In this document: positions 30,002 to 38,144 of the stretch, in pieces
Layout of the letters: the number at the start of each line of letters is the position of its first letter
Position numbering within the stretch: position 1 is the stretch's first letter
Source of the DNA: Streptomyces sp. 1331.2
GTDB taxonomy: Bacteria > Actinomycetota > Actinomycetes > Streptomycetales > Streptomycetaceae
Assembly (NCBI RefSeq): GCF_900199205.1
Contig: NZ_OBMJ01000001.1
Location: 6,007,001 to 6,071,000 of the forward strand
DNA: 64,000 nt
Reading direction: 5' to 3'
Notes under the pieces: generated by a model
What the model was told of the DNA's origin: nothing
Seen by the model: the letters and a program-made list of their open reading frames with translations, nothing else
Database searches by the model: none
Made by a program: the position numbers and the translations under genes

Positions 30002-30367
30002 TAAGCTTCGAGACTGACCGGCCGGGATCCCGCATGGGCGCCTGGCCAGCAAGTGGAGGCTCCACTGAGGAGGCCCGAGAGGGCAACCGCGAAAGTCTCC
30101 CACCTGATCGACCTCGCGGTCGACGGGTCCCGGTCCGCGACGGGCGCTCTGGCGCCGAGTCGCCGCAGCGCCCCTCACCGGGCGCCGCCCCCGGTTGTGT
30201 GGAGCCCCGCTTGTACCGAGCGGGGCTTTTTTCGTGTCGCGGGTGCACACGGTGCCGGAGGGTGCCGGGCAGCGCAGCACGAATGAAGCCCCGCCCAGTG
30301 GTCGAGTCCACTACGTGCGACCGCCGTCCGACGGCCGCATCGCAGAAGGTGCAACCGAGGAGGCCCC
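30002..30367 (+). promoter_or_regulatory. Structured infC leader RNA with intrinsic terminator (candidate attenuator)
   Basis: A -10-like TAAGCT at 30002-30007 would start a leader of about 350 nt before infC. It contains a series of hairpins: GTGGA/TCCAC (30056-30068), CGACC/GGTCG (near 30108-30121), GGCGC/GCGCC (near 30145) and CCGGG/CCCGG (near 30178-30194). A textbook intrinsic terminator follows, AGCCCCGC/GCGGGGCT plus a T6 tract (30203-30232). Such U-tract terminators are rare elsewhere in this window. After it come about 135 nt and then the infC ribosome site. This layout implies premature termination controlled by a leader fold, as in other bacteria where infC-rpmI-rplT is autoregulated. 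I do not recognise a known RNA family. Confidence 0.6.
30203..30232 (+). terminator. Intrinsic terminator inside the infC leader
   Basis: AGCCCCGC (30203-30210) and GCGGGGCT (30220-30227) form the stem, followed by six T residues (30227-30232). It lies about 135 bases before the infC start, so it can only act as an attenuator or end a separate small RNA. Confidence 0.8.
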
Positions 30368-31000
30368 ATCAGCACCGAGCCCCGCATCAACGACCGGATT
30401 CGCGTCCCCGAGGTGCGACTCGTCGGTCCCAGCGGCGAGCAGGTCGGCATCGTGCCGCTTGCCAAGGCGCTGGAGCTTGCGCAGGAGTACGACCTCGACC
30501 TGGTCGAGGTCGCGGCGACCGCCCGGCCGCCGGTGTGCAAGCTCATGGACTACGGCAAGTTCAAGTACGAGTCGGCCATGAAGGCCCGTGAGGCGCGCAA
30601 GAACCAGGCGCACACGGTCATCAAGGAGATGAAGCTCCGGCCGAAGATCGACCCGCACGACTATGACACCAAGAAGGGTCACGTCGTTCGGTTCCTCAAG
30701 CAGGGCGACAAGGTCAAGATCACGATCATGTTCCGCGGTCGTGAGCAGTCCCGCCCCGAGCTGGGCTTCCGCCTGCTGCAGCGGCTCGCCGACGACGTCC
30801 AGGACCTGGGCTTCGTCGAGTCCTCGCCGAAGCAGGACGGCCGTAACATGATCATGGTTCTTGGCCCGCACAAGAAGAAGACCGAGGCGATGGCCGAGGC
30901 CCGCGCCCTCGCGGACGCCCGCAAGGCCGAGCGTCAGGGCCGCACCCCCGGCTCCGACGCCGCCCCGCGGACGACGACGCGGTGGCCGAGGACCTGGTGA
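30368..31000 (+). CDS. infC: Translation initiation factor IF-3
   Basis: IF3 binds the 30S subunit and enforces correct start-codon selection. The frame starts at ATC (30368), 4 bases after GAGGAGG, giving an N-terminus ISTEPRINDRIRVPEVRLVG identical in type to other streptomycete IF3 proteins. Rare AUU/AUC starts are a known autoregulatory feature of infC. The N-domain runs to about 75, a Lys-rich linker (KFKYESAMKAREARKNQ) to about 95, and the C-domain (MKLRPKIDPHDYDTKKGHV) to about 180. As read, the frame ends SDAAPRTTTRWPRTW at 31000. The acidic tail expected of Streptomyces IF3 continues in another frame to 31101, so a one-base loss near 30966-30970 is likely. Confidence 0.92.
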   Translation: MSTEPRINDRIRVPEVRLVGPSGEQVGIVPLAKALELAQEYDLDLVEVAATARPPVCKLMDYGKFKYESAMKAREARKNQAHTVIKEMKLRPKIDPHDYDTKKGHVVRFLKQGDKVKITIMFRGREQSRPELGFRLLQRLADDVQDLGFVESSPKQDGRNMIMVLGPHKKKTEAMAEARALADARKAERQGRTPGSDAAPRTTTRWPRTW

Positions 31001-31101
31001 CCGAGGACGCCGAGACCGAGGCGCAGGACGCCCCGGCCGAGGCGCCGGCCACCGAGGCCGAGGCTCCGGTCGAGCAGCCGGCCGCCTCCCAGGGCGCCTG
31101 A
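30966..31101 (+). other. Frameshifted acidic tail of infC
   Basis: One base added within the CCCC of 30964-30967 would continue infC into DDDAVAEDLVTEDAETEA, then QDAPAEAPATEAEAPVEQ and PAASQGA, ending TGA 31099-31101. Every codon but one in this stretch ends in G or C, and the composition matches the acidic, Ala/Glu/Pro-rich tail I recall in streptomycete IF3. Either a sequencing/assembly error at the C run, a true frameshift, or programmed slippage. Confidence 0.7.
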
Positions 31102-31244
31102 GCCTTCACCGGCTCGGGCAGTCCGGGGGACCGGCCCCCAAGGTGACGGGGCAGCCCGCCCGGTCACCGCAGATCCATCCAGTTCACGCCCGCGTGGCAC
31201 GCGCCGCGCGGGCGCGAACGGGACCGACGAGGAGATACGGCGAA

Positions 31245-31439
31245 ATGCCGAAGCAGAAGACGCACAGTGGCGCCAGCAAGCGCTTCAAGATCAGTGGCTC
31301 TGGCAAGGTGCTGCGCGAGCGCGCCGGCCGCCGCCACCTCCTGGAGCACAAGCCCTCGACGCTGACCCGCAAGCTGGCCGGGACGATCGAGCTGGCCCCC
31401 GCTGACGCCAAGAAGATCAAGAAGCTTCTCGGCAAGTGA
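31245..31439 (+). CDS. rpmI: Large-subunit ribosomal protein bL35
   Basis: A 64-aa basic protein of the 50S subunit: MPKQKTHSGASKRFKISGSG at the start and ADAKKIKKLLGK at the end match bL35. GAGGAG lies 8-13 bases before ATG 31245. It lies between infC and rplT, the standard bacterial order. Confidence 0.97.
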   Translation: MPKQKTHSGASKRFKISGSGKVLRERAGRRHLLEHKPSTLTRKLAGTIELAPADAKKIKKLLGK

Positions 31440-31548
31440 TCGCCCTCCCGCCCGGCGCGAGCCGTGAGCGGGGCAGCTGATCCTTCCCGACCCATTCGAA
31501 TGACGGACCACGTGAAGTAGTCCGTGGTCCAACCCAAGGAGTAATCAA

Positions 31549-31944
31549 GTGGCACGCGTCAAGCGGGCAGTCAACGCCCACAAGAAGCGCCGGGTCATCC
31601 TGGAGCGCGCCAGCGGCTACCGTGGCCAGCGTTCGCGCCTGTACCGCAAGGCCAAGGAGCAGGTCACCCACTCGCTGGTCTACAACTTCAACGACCGCAA
31701 GAAGCGCAAGGGCGACTTCCGTCAGCTGTGGATCCAGCGCATCAACGCTGCGGCCCGTGCCAACGGCATCACCTACAACCGCTTCGTGCAGGGCCTGAAG
31801 GCCGCCAGCGTCGAGATCGACCGCAAGATGCTGGCCGACCTGGCCGTCAACGACCCGGGTGCGTTCGCCTCCCTGGTCGAGGTCGCCCAGAAGGCGCTGC
31901 CGGCCGACGTGAACGCCCCGAAGGCCGCCGCGGACGCCGCCTGA
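31549..31944 (+). CDS. rplT: Large-subunit ribosomal protein bL20
   Basis: A 131-aa 50S assembly protein. The basic N-terminal extension (MARVKRAVNAHKKRRVILER) and the globular part (FRQLWIQRINAAARANGITY) are canonical. It starts at GTG 31549 with AAGGAG upstream. In Bacillus and E. coli bL20 represses its own operon by binding leader or intergenic RNA; whether it acts on the leader found here upstream of infC is open. A 10-residue Ala/Pro tail is actinobacterial. Confidence 0.97.
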   Translation: MARVKRAVNAHKKRRVILERASGYRGQRSRLYRKAKEQVTHSLVYNFNDRKKRKGDFRQLWIQRINAAARANGITYNRFVQGLKAASVEIDRKMLADLAVNDPGAFASLVEVAQKALPADVNAPKAAADAA

Positions 31945-31968
31945 TCTTCCGAGATCGGTTGAGCTCTG

Positions 31969-32000
31969 ACCGGACCCGCAGGCTCTCCTGCGGGTCCGGT
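31969..32000 (+). terminator. Terminator of the infC-rpmI-rplT operon
   Basis: ACCGGACCCGCAGG (31969-31982) and its complement (31987-32000) form a perfect 14-bp stem with a CTCT loop, followed by TTCTGC. It lies 24 bases after the rplT stop. Confidence 0.88.
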
Positions 32001-32057
32001 TCTGCATTCCAGCCCCTCAGCGACCTCCGTCCGCCAGCGCCTCCAGAGAACGAGACC

Positions 32058-32924
32058 ATGCCGAGCACCGACACCCCCCTGCTGACCTCCCTGCGCTCGC
32101 CGCGCGTCGTGGCCGCCCGCCGGCTGGCCAAGCGCAACCAGCGGACCAAGGAGCGCCGCTTCCTGGCCGAGGGCCCGCAGGCCGTCCGGGAGGCCATCGC
32201 GTTCGGCAGGCTGCCGGGCACGGCCGAGCACGCCGTGGTGGAGGTGTACGTGGGGCCGGACGCCGCCGAGCGGCACGCGGACATCGTCGAGGCCGCCCTC
32301 GCCGAGGGGCTGCCGGTGCTGACCGCCACCGACGAGGTCATCGCCGGGATCTGCGACACCGTGACCCCGCAGGGCATCGTGGCGCTCTGCCGCTTCATCG
32401 ACACCCCCTTCGACGAGGTGCTCAAGGCCCGCCCGCGGCTGGTCGCGATCCTCGCCCACGTGCGCGACCCCGGCAACGCCGGCACCGTGCTGCGCACCGC
32501 CGACGCGGCCGGGGCGGACGCGGTGGTGCTCACCGACGCCTCGGTGGACCTCTACAACCCGAAGGCCGTCCGGGCCTCCGTGGGCAGCCTCTTCCACCTG
32601 CCGGTGGCCGTCGGCGTGCCGGTCGAGGAGGCCGTCGGCAGGCTGCGCGAGGCCGGCGTCCGGGTGCTCGCGGCGGACGGCGCGGGGGAGCGCGACCTGG
32701 ACCAGGAACTGGACGAGGGCACCCTGGGCGCACCCGGCGCGTGGGTGTTCGGCAACGAGGCGTGGGGGCTCCCGGAGGAGACCCGCGCGCTCACCGACGA
32801 GGTCGTGCGCGTCCCGATCCACGGCCACGCCGAGAGCCTCAACCTGGCCACCGCCGCCGCCGTCTGCCTGTACGCCTCCGCCCGGGCGCAGCGCTCCCCG
32901 GGCGGCTGCCGCTCGAACGCCTGA
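32058..32924 (+). CDS. SpoU/TrmH-family RNA 2'-O-methyltransferase
   Basis: A 288-aa SPOUT-fold methyltransferase. The N-terminal substrate-binding domain (TSLRSPRVVAARRLAKRNQR, then RFLAEGPQAVREA) precedes the knotted catalytic domain with the three SpoU motifs: HVRDPGNAGTVLRTADAAG, AWVFGNEAWGL and AESLNLATAAAVCLY. Proteins of this type at this position modify 23S rRNA (or tRNA) ribose. ATG 32058 lies 58 bp after the rplT terminator. The target nucleotide cannot be told from sequence. Confidence 0.9.
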   Translation: MPSTDTPLLTSLRSPRVVAARRLAKRNQRTKERRFLAEGPQAVREAIAFGRLPGTAEHAVVEVYVGPDAAERHADIVEAALAEGLPVLTATDEVIAGICDTVTPQGIVALCRFIDTPFDEVLKARPRLVAILAHVRDPGNAGTVLRTADAAGADAVVLTDASVDLYNPKAVRASVGSLFHLPVAVGVPVEEAVGRLREAGVRVLAADGAGERDLDQELDEGTLGAPGAWVFGNEAWGLPEETRALTDEVVRVPIHGHAESLNLATAAAVCLYASARAQRSPGGCRSNA

Positions 32925-33033
32925 CCGGGCGCGTGCGGATCACCCGTTGCAAGCCCTACTGCCTGGGCCTGGGAGGCGCTAGGGTCTGCCTCGGTGGGGG
33001 GAACGGCACGGTGGGTAATCGGGGAGGCAACCC

Positions 33034-34137
33034 ATGGTCGGCAGCGGGCCCGAGCTCGACCCGGACGACCTTCCGGACGGCCTGGTGGTCGCCGACGGGC
33101 TGGGCCGGGTGGTCTGCTTCAACCGGGCCGCGGCCCGGCTCACCGGCGTGTCCCCGGAGGCCGCGCTCGGCCACGAGCTGGAGGACGTCCTCCCGCTGGA
33201 GGACCTGGACGGCCGGCGCTGGTGGCAGCTGACCGACCCGTACGGCGGCCTGGCCACCCGCACCCGCCAGCCGGAGCGCAACCTGCTGCTGCCCGGCGGC
33301 CGCGAGGTGCTGGTCTCCGCCCGGTACGTCCGTACGGAGCCGTGCGGGCGGCTGGAGCGCCTGGTGATCGCCCTGCGCGGCACCGAGGCCCGGCGCCGCA
33401 CCGAGCGCAGCCACGCCGAGCTGATCGCCACCGTCGCGCACGAGCTGCGCTCGCCGCTGACCAGTGTCAAGGGCTTCACGGCGACGCTGCTGGCCAAGTG
33501 GGAGCGGTTCACCGACGGGCAGAAGCGGCTGATGCTGGAGACCGTGGACGCCGACGCCGACCGGGTCACCCGGCTGATCGCCGAGCTGCTGGACATCTCC
33601 CGGATCGACGCCGGCCGGCTGGAGCTGCGCAAGCAGGTGGTGGACCTGGCCGCGGCGGTGCGCCGGCACGTCGAGCGCAAGGTCGCCACCGGAATCCCCG
33701 AGGAGCGCTTCGACGTCCGGGTCAACGAGCCGCTGACCGTCCTGTGGGCCGACCCGGACAAGGTCGACCAGGTGCTCGCCAACCTGCTGGAAAATGCGGT
33801 GCGCCACGGTGAGGGAACTGTCACGATCGAAGTGGCACCGGCCAAGGAGGTCGTCGAGGCGCCCGTCTGGGAGCGCTCCGGCACCCCGCCCCGCATCGTG
33901 GAAGGCACAGCGGTCACCGTGAGCGACGAAGGTAGCGGCATTCCCGAGGAGTCGATGCCGCGCGTCTTCACGCGGTTCTGGCGCGGTTCCAAGCGCGGCG
34001 GCACGGGCCTGGGCCTCTACATCGTCAAGGGCATCGTGGAGGCGCACGGCGGCTCGATCCGCGTCGACCGCGCACCCGGCGGCGGCGCCCGGTTCCGATT
34101 TATCCTGCCCGCCGGCATTCCGGACTTCATGCTCTGA
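33034..34137 (+). CDS. Cytosolic PAS-domain sensor histidine kinase (orphan)
   Basis: A 367-aa kinase with no membrane helix. A PAS domain occupies about 10-120 (GLVVADGLGRVVCFNRAAARLTG). The phospho-acceptor His is at about 136 in VAHELRSPLTSVKGF, and the HATPase part has LLENAVRHGEG (N box), VSDEGSGIPEE (G1), FTRFWRGSKRGGTGLGLYIV (F/G2). GGGGAGG precedes ATG 33034. No response regulator is adjacent, so its partner must be elsewhere; the gene lies between an rRNA methyltransferase and pheS. Confidence 0.92.
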   Translation: MVGSGPELDPDDLPDGLVVADGLGRVVCFNRAAARLTGVSPEAALGHELEDVLPLEDLDGRRWWQLTDPYGGLATRTRQPERNLLLPGGREVLVSARYVRTEPCGRLERLVIALRGTEARRRTERSHAELIATVAHELRSPLTSVKGFTATLLAKWERFTDGQKRLMLETVDADADRVTRLIAELLDISRIDAGRLELRKQVVDLAAAVRRHVERKVATGIPEERFDVRVNEPLTVLWADPDKVDQVLANLLENAVRHGEGTVTIEVAPAKEVVEAPVWERSGTPPRIVEGTAVTVSDEGSGIPEESMPRVFTRFWRGSKRGGTGLGLYIVKGIVEAHGGSIRVDRAPGGGARFRFILPAGIPDFML

Positions 34138-34204
34138 CCTGTTCCGACAGGTCACGGAGGTCCCGCCGGACGGGCTTCGCGGCAGCCGCGCTACGCGCTG
34201 CGAC

Positions 34205-34380
34205 TACACTCGACCTTTGGCGTCGCGCAACGCCCTGCGCGGCTGAGCCGCGGACACCCCCTCCCGTGAGCCTCCGGTGAACGGAGATCGGCTGCCCGTG
34301 CCTCCGGCCCCGCCGGGCGTGACGCGAAGGCGAGCCCACCCACCTGAGCACGGACGAGCAGGAGCACGGGAAAGATAGAG
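34205..34380 (+). promoter_or_regulatory. pheST promoter and leader
   Basis: A -10-like TACACT (34205-34210) lies about 165 bases before pheS. The leader that follows contains GGCGT/ACGCC and GCGGCT/AGCCGC hairpins near 34219-34253. I found no run of Phe codons or U-tract terminator that would indicate classical attenuation. Confidence 0.4.
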
Positions 34381-35502
34381 ATGTCGGCACCCAACAAGTC
34401 GTACGACCCGGTCGAGGTCGAGGCCCTCAAGCCCGAGGTGGTGGAGCAGGCGCGGGACGAGGCCATCGCCGCCTTCGCCGCCGCCACCACCCTGGACGAG
34501 CTGAAGCAGGCCAAGGTCGCCCACACCGGCGACCGGTCCCCGCTCTCGCTCGCCAACCGCGAGATCGGCGCCCTGCCCCCGCACGCCAAGGCCGCCGCCG
34601 GCAAGATGATCGGCGAGGCCCGCGGACGGGTCGGCAAGGCCCACGCCGTCCGCCAGGCCGAGCTGGAGGCGGAGCGGGACGCCCGCGTGCTGGTCGAGGA
34701 GGCGGTGGACGTCACGCTGCCGTACGACCGCACCCCGCGCGGCGCCCGGCACCCGCTGACCACCATGGCCGAGCGCATCGAGGACACCTTCGTGGCCATG
34801 GGCTACCAGGTCGCCGAGGGCCCCGAGGTCGAGGCCGAGTGGCTCAACTTCGACGCCCTCAACCTGGGCCCGGACCACCCGGCCCGGTCGATGCAGGACA
34901 CCTTCTTCGTCCAGGCCCCGGACGGCTCCGCCGACTCCGGCGTGGTGCTGCGCACCCAGACCTCCCCGGTCCAGGCCCGCACCATGCTCGACCGCGAGCC
35001 CCCGCTGTACGTGGTCTGCCCCGGCCGGGTCTACCGGACGGACGAGCTGGACGCCACCCACACCCCGGTCTTCCGCCAGGTCGAGGGTCTCGCGGTGGAC
35101 GAGGGCATCACCTTCGCCGACCTCAAGGGCACCATCGAGGTGCTGGTCGAGAAGCTGATCGGCGACCACCTCGAACTGCGCTGGCGCCCCTCGTACTTCC
35201 CGTTCACCGAGCCGTCGGCCGAGGTCGACCTGCAGTGCTTCGTGTGCCGCGGGGAGAGCGTCGGCAACCCGGACCGGCCGTGCCGCACCTGCTCCTCCGA
35301 GGGCTGGATCGAGCTCGGCGGCTGCGGCGTGGTCAACCCGCGGGTGCTGATCGCCTGCGGCGTCGACCCGAACCGCTACAGCGGCTTCGCCTTCGGCCTG
35401 GGCCTGGAGCGGATCCTGATGAATCGTCACAACGTCGCCGACATGCGCGACATGGTCGAGGGTGACGTGCGCTTCACCCTCCCGTTCGGGATGGAGATCT
35501 GA
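34381..35502 (+). CDS. pheS: Phenylalanyl-tRNA synthetase alpha subunit
   Basis: A 373-aa catalytic subunit of the (alpha-beta)2 enzyme that charges tRNA-Phe. The N-terminal coiled coil spans about 1-110, and class II motifs follow: HPLTTMAERIEDTFVAMGY, FNALN-type FDALNLGPDHPARS, RVYRTDELDATHTPVFRQVE (motif 2), and the motif 3 glycine-rich FGLGLERILM. A four-Cys element (CFVCRGESVG to CRTC) is inserted before motif 3. It overlaps pheT by ATGA. The start is at ATG 34381 after GGGAAAGATAGAG. Confidence 0.97.
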   Translation: MSAPNKSYDPVEVEALKPEVVEQARDEAIAAFAAATTLDELKQAKVAHTGDRSPLSLANREIGALPPHAKAAAGKMIGEARGRVGKAHAVRQAELEAERDARVLVEEAVDVTLPYDRTPRGARHPLTTMAERIEDTFVAMGYQVAEGPEVEAEWLNFDALNLGPDHPARSMQDTFFVQAPDGSADSGVVLRTQTSPVQARTMLDREPPLYVVCPGRVYRTDELDATHTPVFRQVEGLAVDEGITFADLKGTIEVLVEKLIGDHLELRWRPSYFPFTEPSAEVDLQCFVCRGESVGNPDRPCRTCSSEGWIELGGCGVVNPRVLIACGVDPNRYSGFAFGLGLERILMNRHNVADMRDMVEGDVRFTLPFGMEI

Positions 35503-38003
35503 TGCGCGTCCCGCTTTCCTGGCTGCGCGAGTACGTCGACCTGCCGGCCGGCGAGACCGGCCGTGACGTCGCGGAGCGCCTGGTCCGGGCCGGCCTGGAG
35601 GTCGAGACCGTCGAGCAGCTCGGCGGCGAGCTCAAGGGCCCGCTGGTGGTCGGCGAGGTGCTCTCCATCGAGGAGCTGACCGGCTTCAAGAAGCCGATCC
35701 GGCACTGCTTCGTCAACGTCGGCGACGCCAACGGCACCGGCGAGCCGCAGGAGATCGTCTGCGGCGCGACCAACTTCGCGGTCGGCGACAAGGTCGTCGT
35801 CGTGCTCCCCGGCGCCGTGCTGCCCGGCCCCTTCCCGATCGCCGCCCGCCAGACCTACGGCCACACCTCGGCCGGCATGATCTGCTCCGCCCGGGAGCTG
35901 GGCATGGGCGACGACCACAGCGGCATCATCGTGCTCCCGCCGGAGTACGAGCCCGGCACCGACGCCATCGAGCTGCTCCAGCTCGTCGACGAGGTGCTCG
36001 ACATCGCCGTCACCCCGGACCGCGGCTACTGCCTGTCCATGCGCGGCGTGGCCCGCGAGGCCGCCGCCGCGTACGGTCTGCCGCTGGCCGACCCGGCGCT
36101 GCTCGACGTGCCGCCGGCCAACTCCTTCGGCTACCTGGTCAAGGTCAACGACCCGGCCGGCTGCGACCGCTTCGTGGCCCGGACGGTCGTCGGCGTCGAC
36201 CCGAACGCCAAGTCCCCGATCTGGCTGCAGCGCCGCCTGCAGAAGGCCGGGATCCGCCCGATCTCACTGACCGTCGACATCACCAACTACGTGATGCTGG
36301 AGGTCGGCCAGCCGCTGCACGCCTACGACAAGCAGCGCGTGAACGGCCCGATCACGGTCCGCCGGGCGGAGGAGGGCGAGACCCTCACCACCCTCGACGG
36401 TGTGGAGCGCAAGCTCTCCGCCGAGGACCTGCTGATCTGTGACAACAGCGGCCCGATCGGCCTGGCCGGCGTGATGGGCGGCGCCTCCACCGAGATCCTC
36501 GACCCGGCCGCCGGCCCGGGCACCACCGAGGTGATCATCGAGGCGGCGCACTTCGACCCGGTCGCCATCGCCCGCACCGCCAAGCGGCACAAGCTGCCCT
36601 CCGAGGCGTCCAAGCGCTTCGAGCGCGGCGTCGACCCGGAGGCCGCCCGCGCCGCCGCGCAGCGCGCCGTCGACCTGCTCGTGCTGATCGCCGGCGGCAC
36701 CGCCGAGGCCGGGGTCACCGACATCGCCGGCCCGCACCCGGTGCGCACCATCACCATCGCCGCCGACCTGCCCGACCGGGTGGCCGGCACCGAGTACGGC
36801 CGCGAGACCGTCACCCGGCGCCTGCAGGAAGTCGGCTGCGCGGTCGCCGGTGCGGACGTCCTGGAGGTCACCCCGCCGAGCTGGCGCCCCGACCTCACCG
36901 ACCCGTACGACCTCGCGGAGGAGGTCATCCGGCTGGAGGGCTACGACAACGTCCCCGCCCGGATGCCCAACGTGCCGCCGGGCAAGGGCCTGACCGAGGA
37001 CCAGCGGGTCAACCGCCGGATCGGCGTCGCGCTGGCCGCGGCCGGCTACGTCGAGGTCAACAACTACCCGTTCCTCGGCGACGCCGCCTGGGAGGCGCTC
37101 GGCCTGGAGGCGGACGACCGCCGCCGCCGTACGGTGAAGCTGGTCAACCCGCTCAACGACGAGGAGCCGGCGCTGCGCACCACGCTGCTGCCGGGCCTGC
37201 TCGGGGCGCTGCGCCGCAACGTCGGCCGCGGCAACACCGACCTGGCGATCTTCGAGGCGGGCACCGTCTTCCTGCCCAAGGACGAGCTGCGGGTCGCCCC
37301 GCGTCCGGCCGTCGACCACCGGCCCAGCGACGAGGAGCTGGCCGAGCTGGACGCCGCGCTGCCGGACCAGCCGCGCCGGATCGCCGTCGCCCTCGCGGGC
37401 GAGCGGCTGCCCTCGGGCTGGTGGGGCAAGGGAGACCAGGCCTCCTGGGCGGACGCCGTCGAGGCGGCCCGTACGGTGGCCCGTGCGGCCGGCGTCGAGC
37501 TGACCGTCCGCCAGGGGCAGCTGGCGCCCTGGCACCCGGGCCGCTGCGCCGAGCTGGTCGTGGCCGGCACCGACCGGGTCGTCGGCCACGCCGGTGAGCT
37601 GCACCCGCGGGTGGTCAAGGCGCTCGGGCTGCCGGCCCGCAGTGTCGCGATGGAGATCGACATCGACCTGCTGACCGCCGACGGTGCCGAGCGGGTCAGC
37701 GGCCCGACCGTCTCCGGCTTCCCGGTGGCCACCCAGGACGTCGCGCTGATCGTCGACACCAAGGTCCCGGCCGCCGACGTGGAGTCCGCGCTGCGTGCGG
37801 GCGCCGGCGAACTGCTGGAGGCCATCCGGCTGTTCGACGTGTTCACCGGCGAGCAGATCGGTGAGGGCAAGAAGTCGCTGGCCTACGCGCTGCGCTTCCG
37901 CGCCGTCGACCGGACGCTGACCGCCGACGAGGCCAGCGCGGCCCGCGAGGCGGCCGTCGCCGAGGCCGTCGCCCGTACGGGCGCGGTGCTGCGCGGCGCC
38001 TGA
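35502..38003 (+). CDS. pheT: Phenylalanyl-tRNA synthetase beta subunit
   Basis: An 833-aa subunit with the standard domain order: N-terminal B1/B5 and tRNA-binding OB fold (about 40-150, VGEVLSIEELTGF), the B3/B4 editing domain (about 200-390, with KLPSEASKRFERGVDP), B5, a catalytically inactive class II core (about 480-690, VNNYPFLGDAAWE and LVNPLNDEEPALRTTLLPG), and the C-terminal ferredoxin-like anticodon-binding domain (about 735-833, SGFPVATQDVALIVD). It is translationally coupled to pheS and followed by a terminator. Confidence 0.97.
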   Translation: MRVPLSWLREYVDLPAGETGRDVAERLVRAGLEVETVEQLGGELKGPLVVGEVLSIEELTGFKKPIRHCFVNVGDANGTGEPQEIVCGATNFAVGDKVVVVLPGAVLPGPFPIAARQTYGHTSAGMICSARELGMGDDHSGIIVLPPEYEPGTDAIELLQLVDEVLDIAVTPDRGYCLSMRGVAREAAAAYGLPLADPALLDVPPANSFGYLVKVNDPAGCDRFVARTVVGVDPNAKSPIWLQRRLQKAGIRPISLTVDITNYVMLEVGQPLHAYDKQRVNGPITVRRAEEGETLTTLDGVERKLSAEDLLICDNSGPIGLAGVMGGASTEILDPAAGPGTTEVIIEAAHFDPVAIARTAKRHKLPSEASKRFERGVDPEAARAAAQRAVDLLVLIAGGTAEAGVTDIAGPHPVRTITIAADLPDRVAGTEYGRETVTRRLQEVGCAVAGADVLEVTPPSWRPDLTDPYDLAEEVIRLEGYDNVPARMPNVPPGKGLTEDQRVNRRIGVALAAAGYVEVNNYPFLGDAAWEALGLEADDRRRRTVKLVNPLNDEEPALRTTLLPGLLGALRRNVGRGNTDLAIFEAGTVFLPKDELRVAPRPAVDHRPSDEELAELDAALPDQPRRIAVALAGERLPSGWWGKGDQASWADAVEAARTVARAAGVELTVRQGQLAPWHPGRCAELVVAGTDRVVGHAGELHPRVVKALGLPARSVAMEIDIDLLTADGAERVSGPTVSGFPVATQDVALIVDTKVPAADVESALRAGAGELLEAIRLFDVFTGEQIGEGKKSLAYALRFRAVDRTLTADEASAAREAAVAEAVARTGAVLRGA

Positions 38004-38020
38004 TCCCGCAGCGCCCTGCC

Positions 38021-38062
38021 AGGGGCCCCACTCCGGACCGAGAGGTCGGGGTGGGGCCCTTT
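38021..38062 (+). terminator. pheST terminator
   Basis: AGGGGCCCCAC (38021-38031) pairs with GTGGGGCCCT (38051-38060) with a bulged inner stem of GGACC/GGTC, followed by TT. It lies 17 bases after the pheT stop. Confidence 0.8.
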
Positions 38063-38114
38063 GCATGTTCCGGATTTGACGGTGTCTTGGGTTGACCGGA
38101 CATCAGGTCATCGC

Positions 38115-38144
38115 TTATCTCTTTACCTATGGAAGTAGATAAAG
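38115..38144 (+). promoter_or_regulatory. Operator-like inverted repeat over the GntR start codon
   Basis: TTATCT (38115-38120) and AGATAA (38137-38142), with CTTTA (38121-38125) and TAAAG (38140-38144) nested beside them, straddle the ATG at 38129. This AT-rich site is the likely autoregulatory operator; the transcript may be nearly leaderless since no ribosome site is present. Confidence 0.55.

Noticed and set aside
30085..30100. T-box-like GAGGGCAACCGCG in the infC leader
   Set aside because: It resembles AGGGTGGNACCGCG only loosely, lies over 100 bases before the terminator and there is no specifier stem arrangement.
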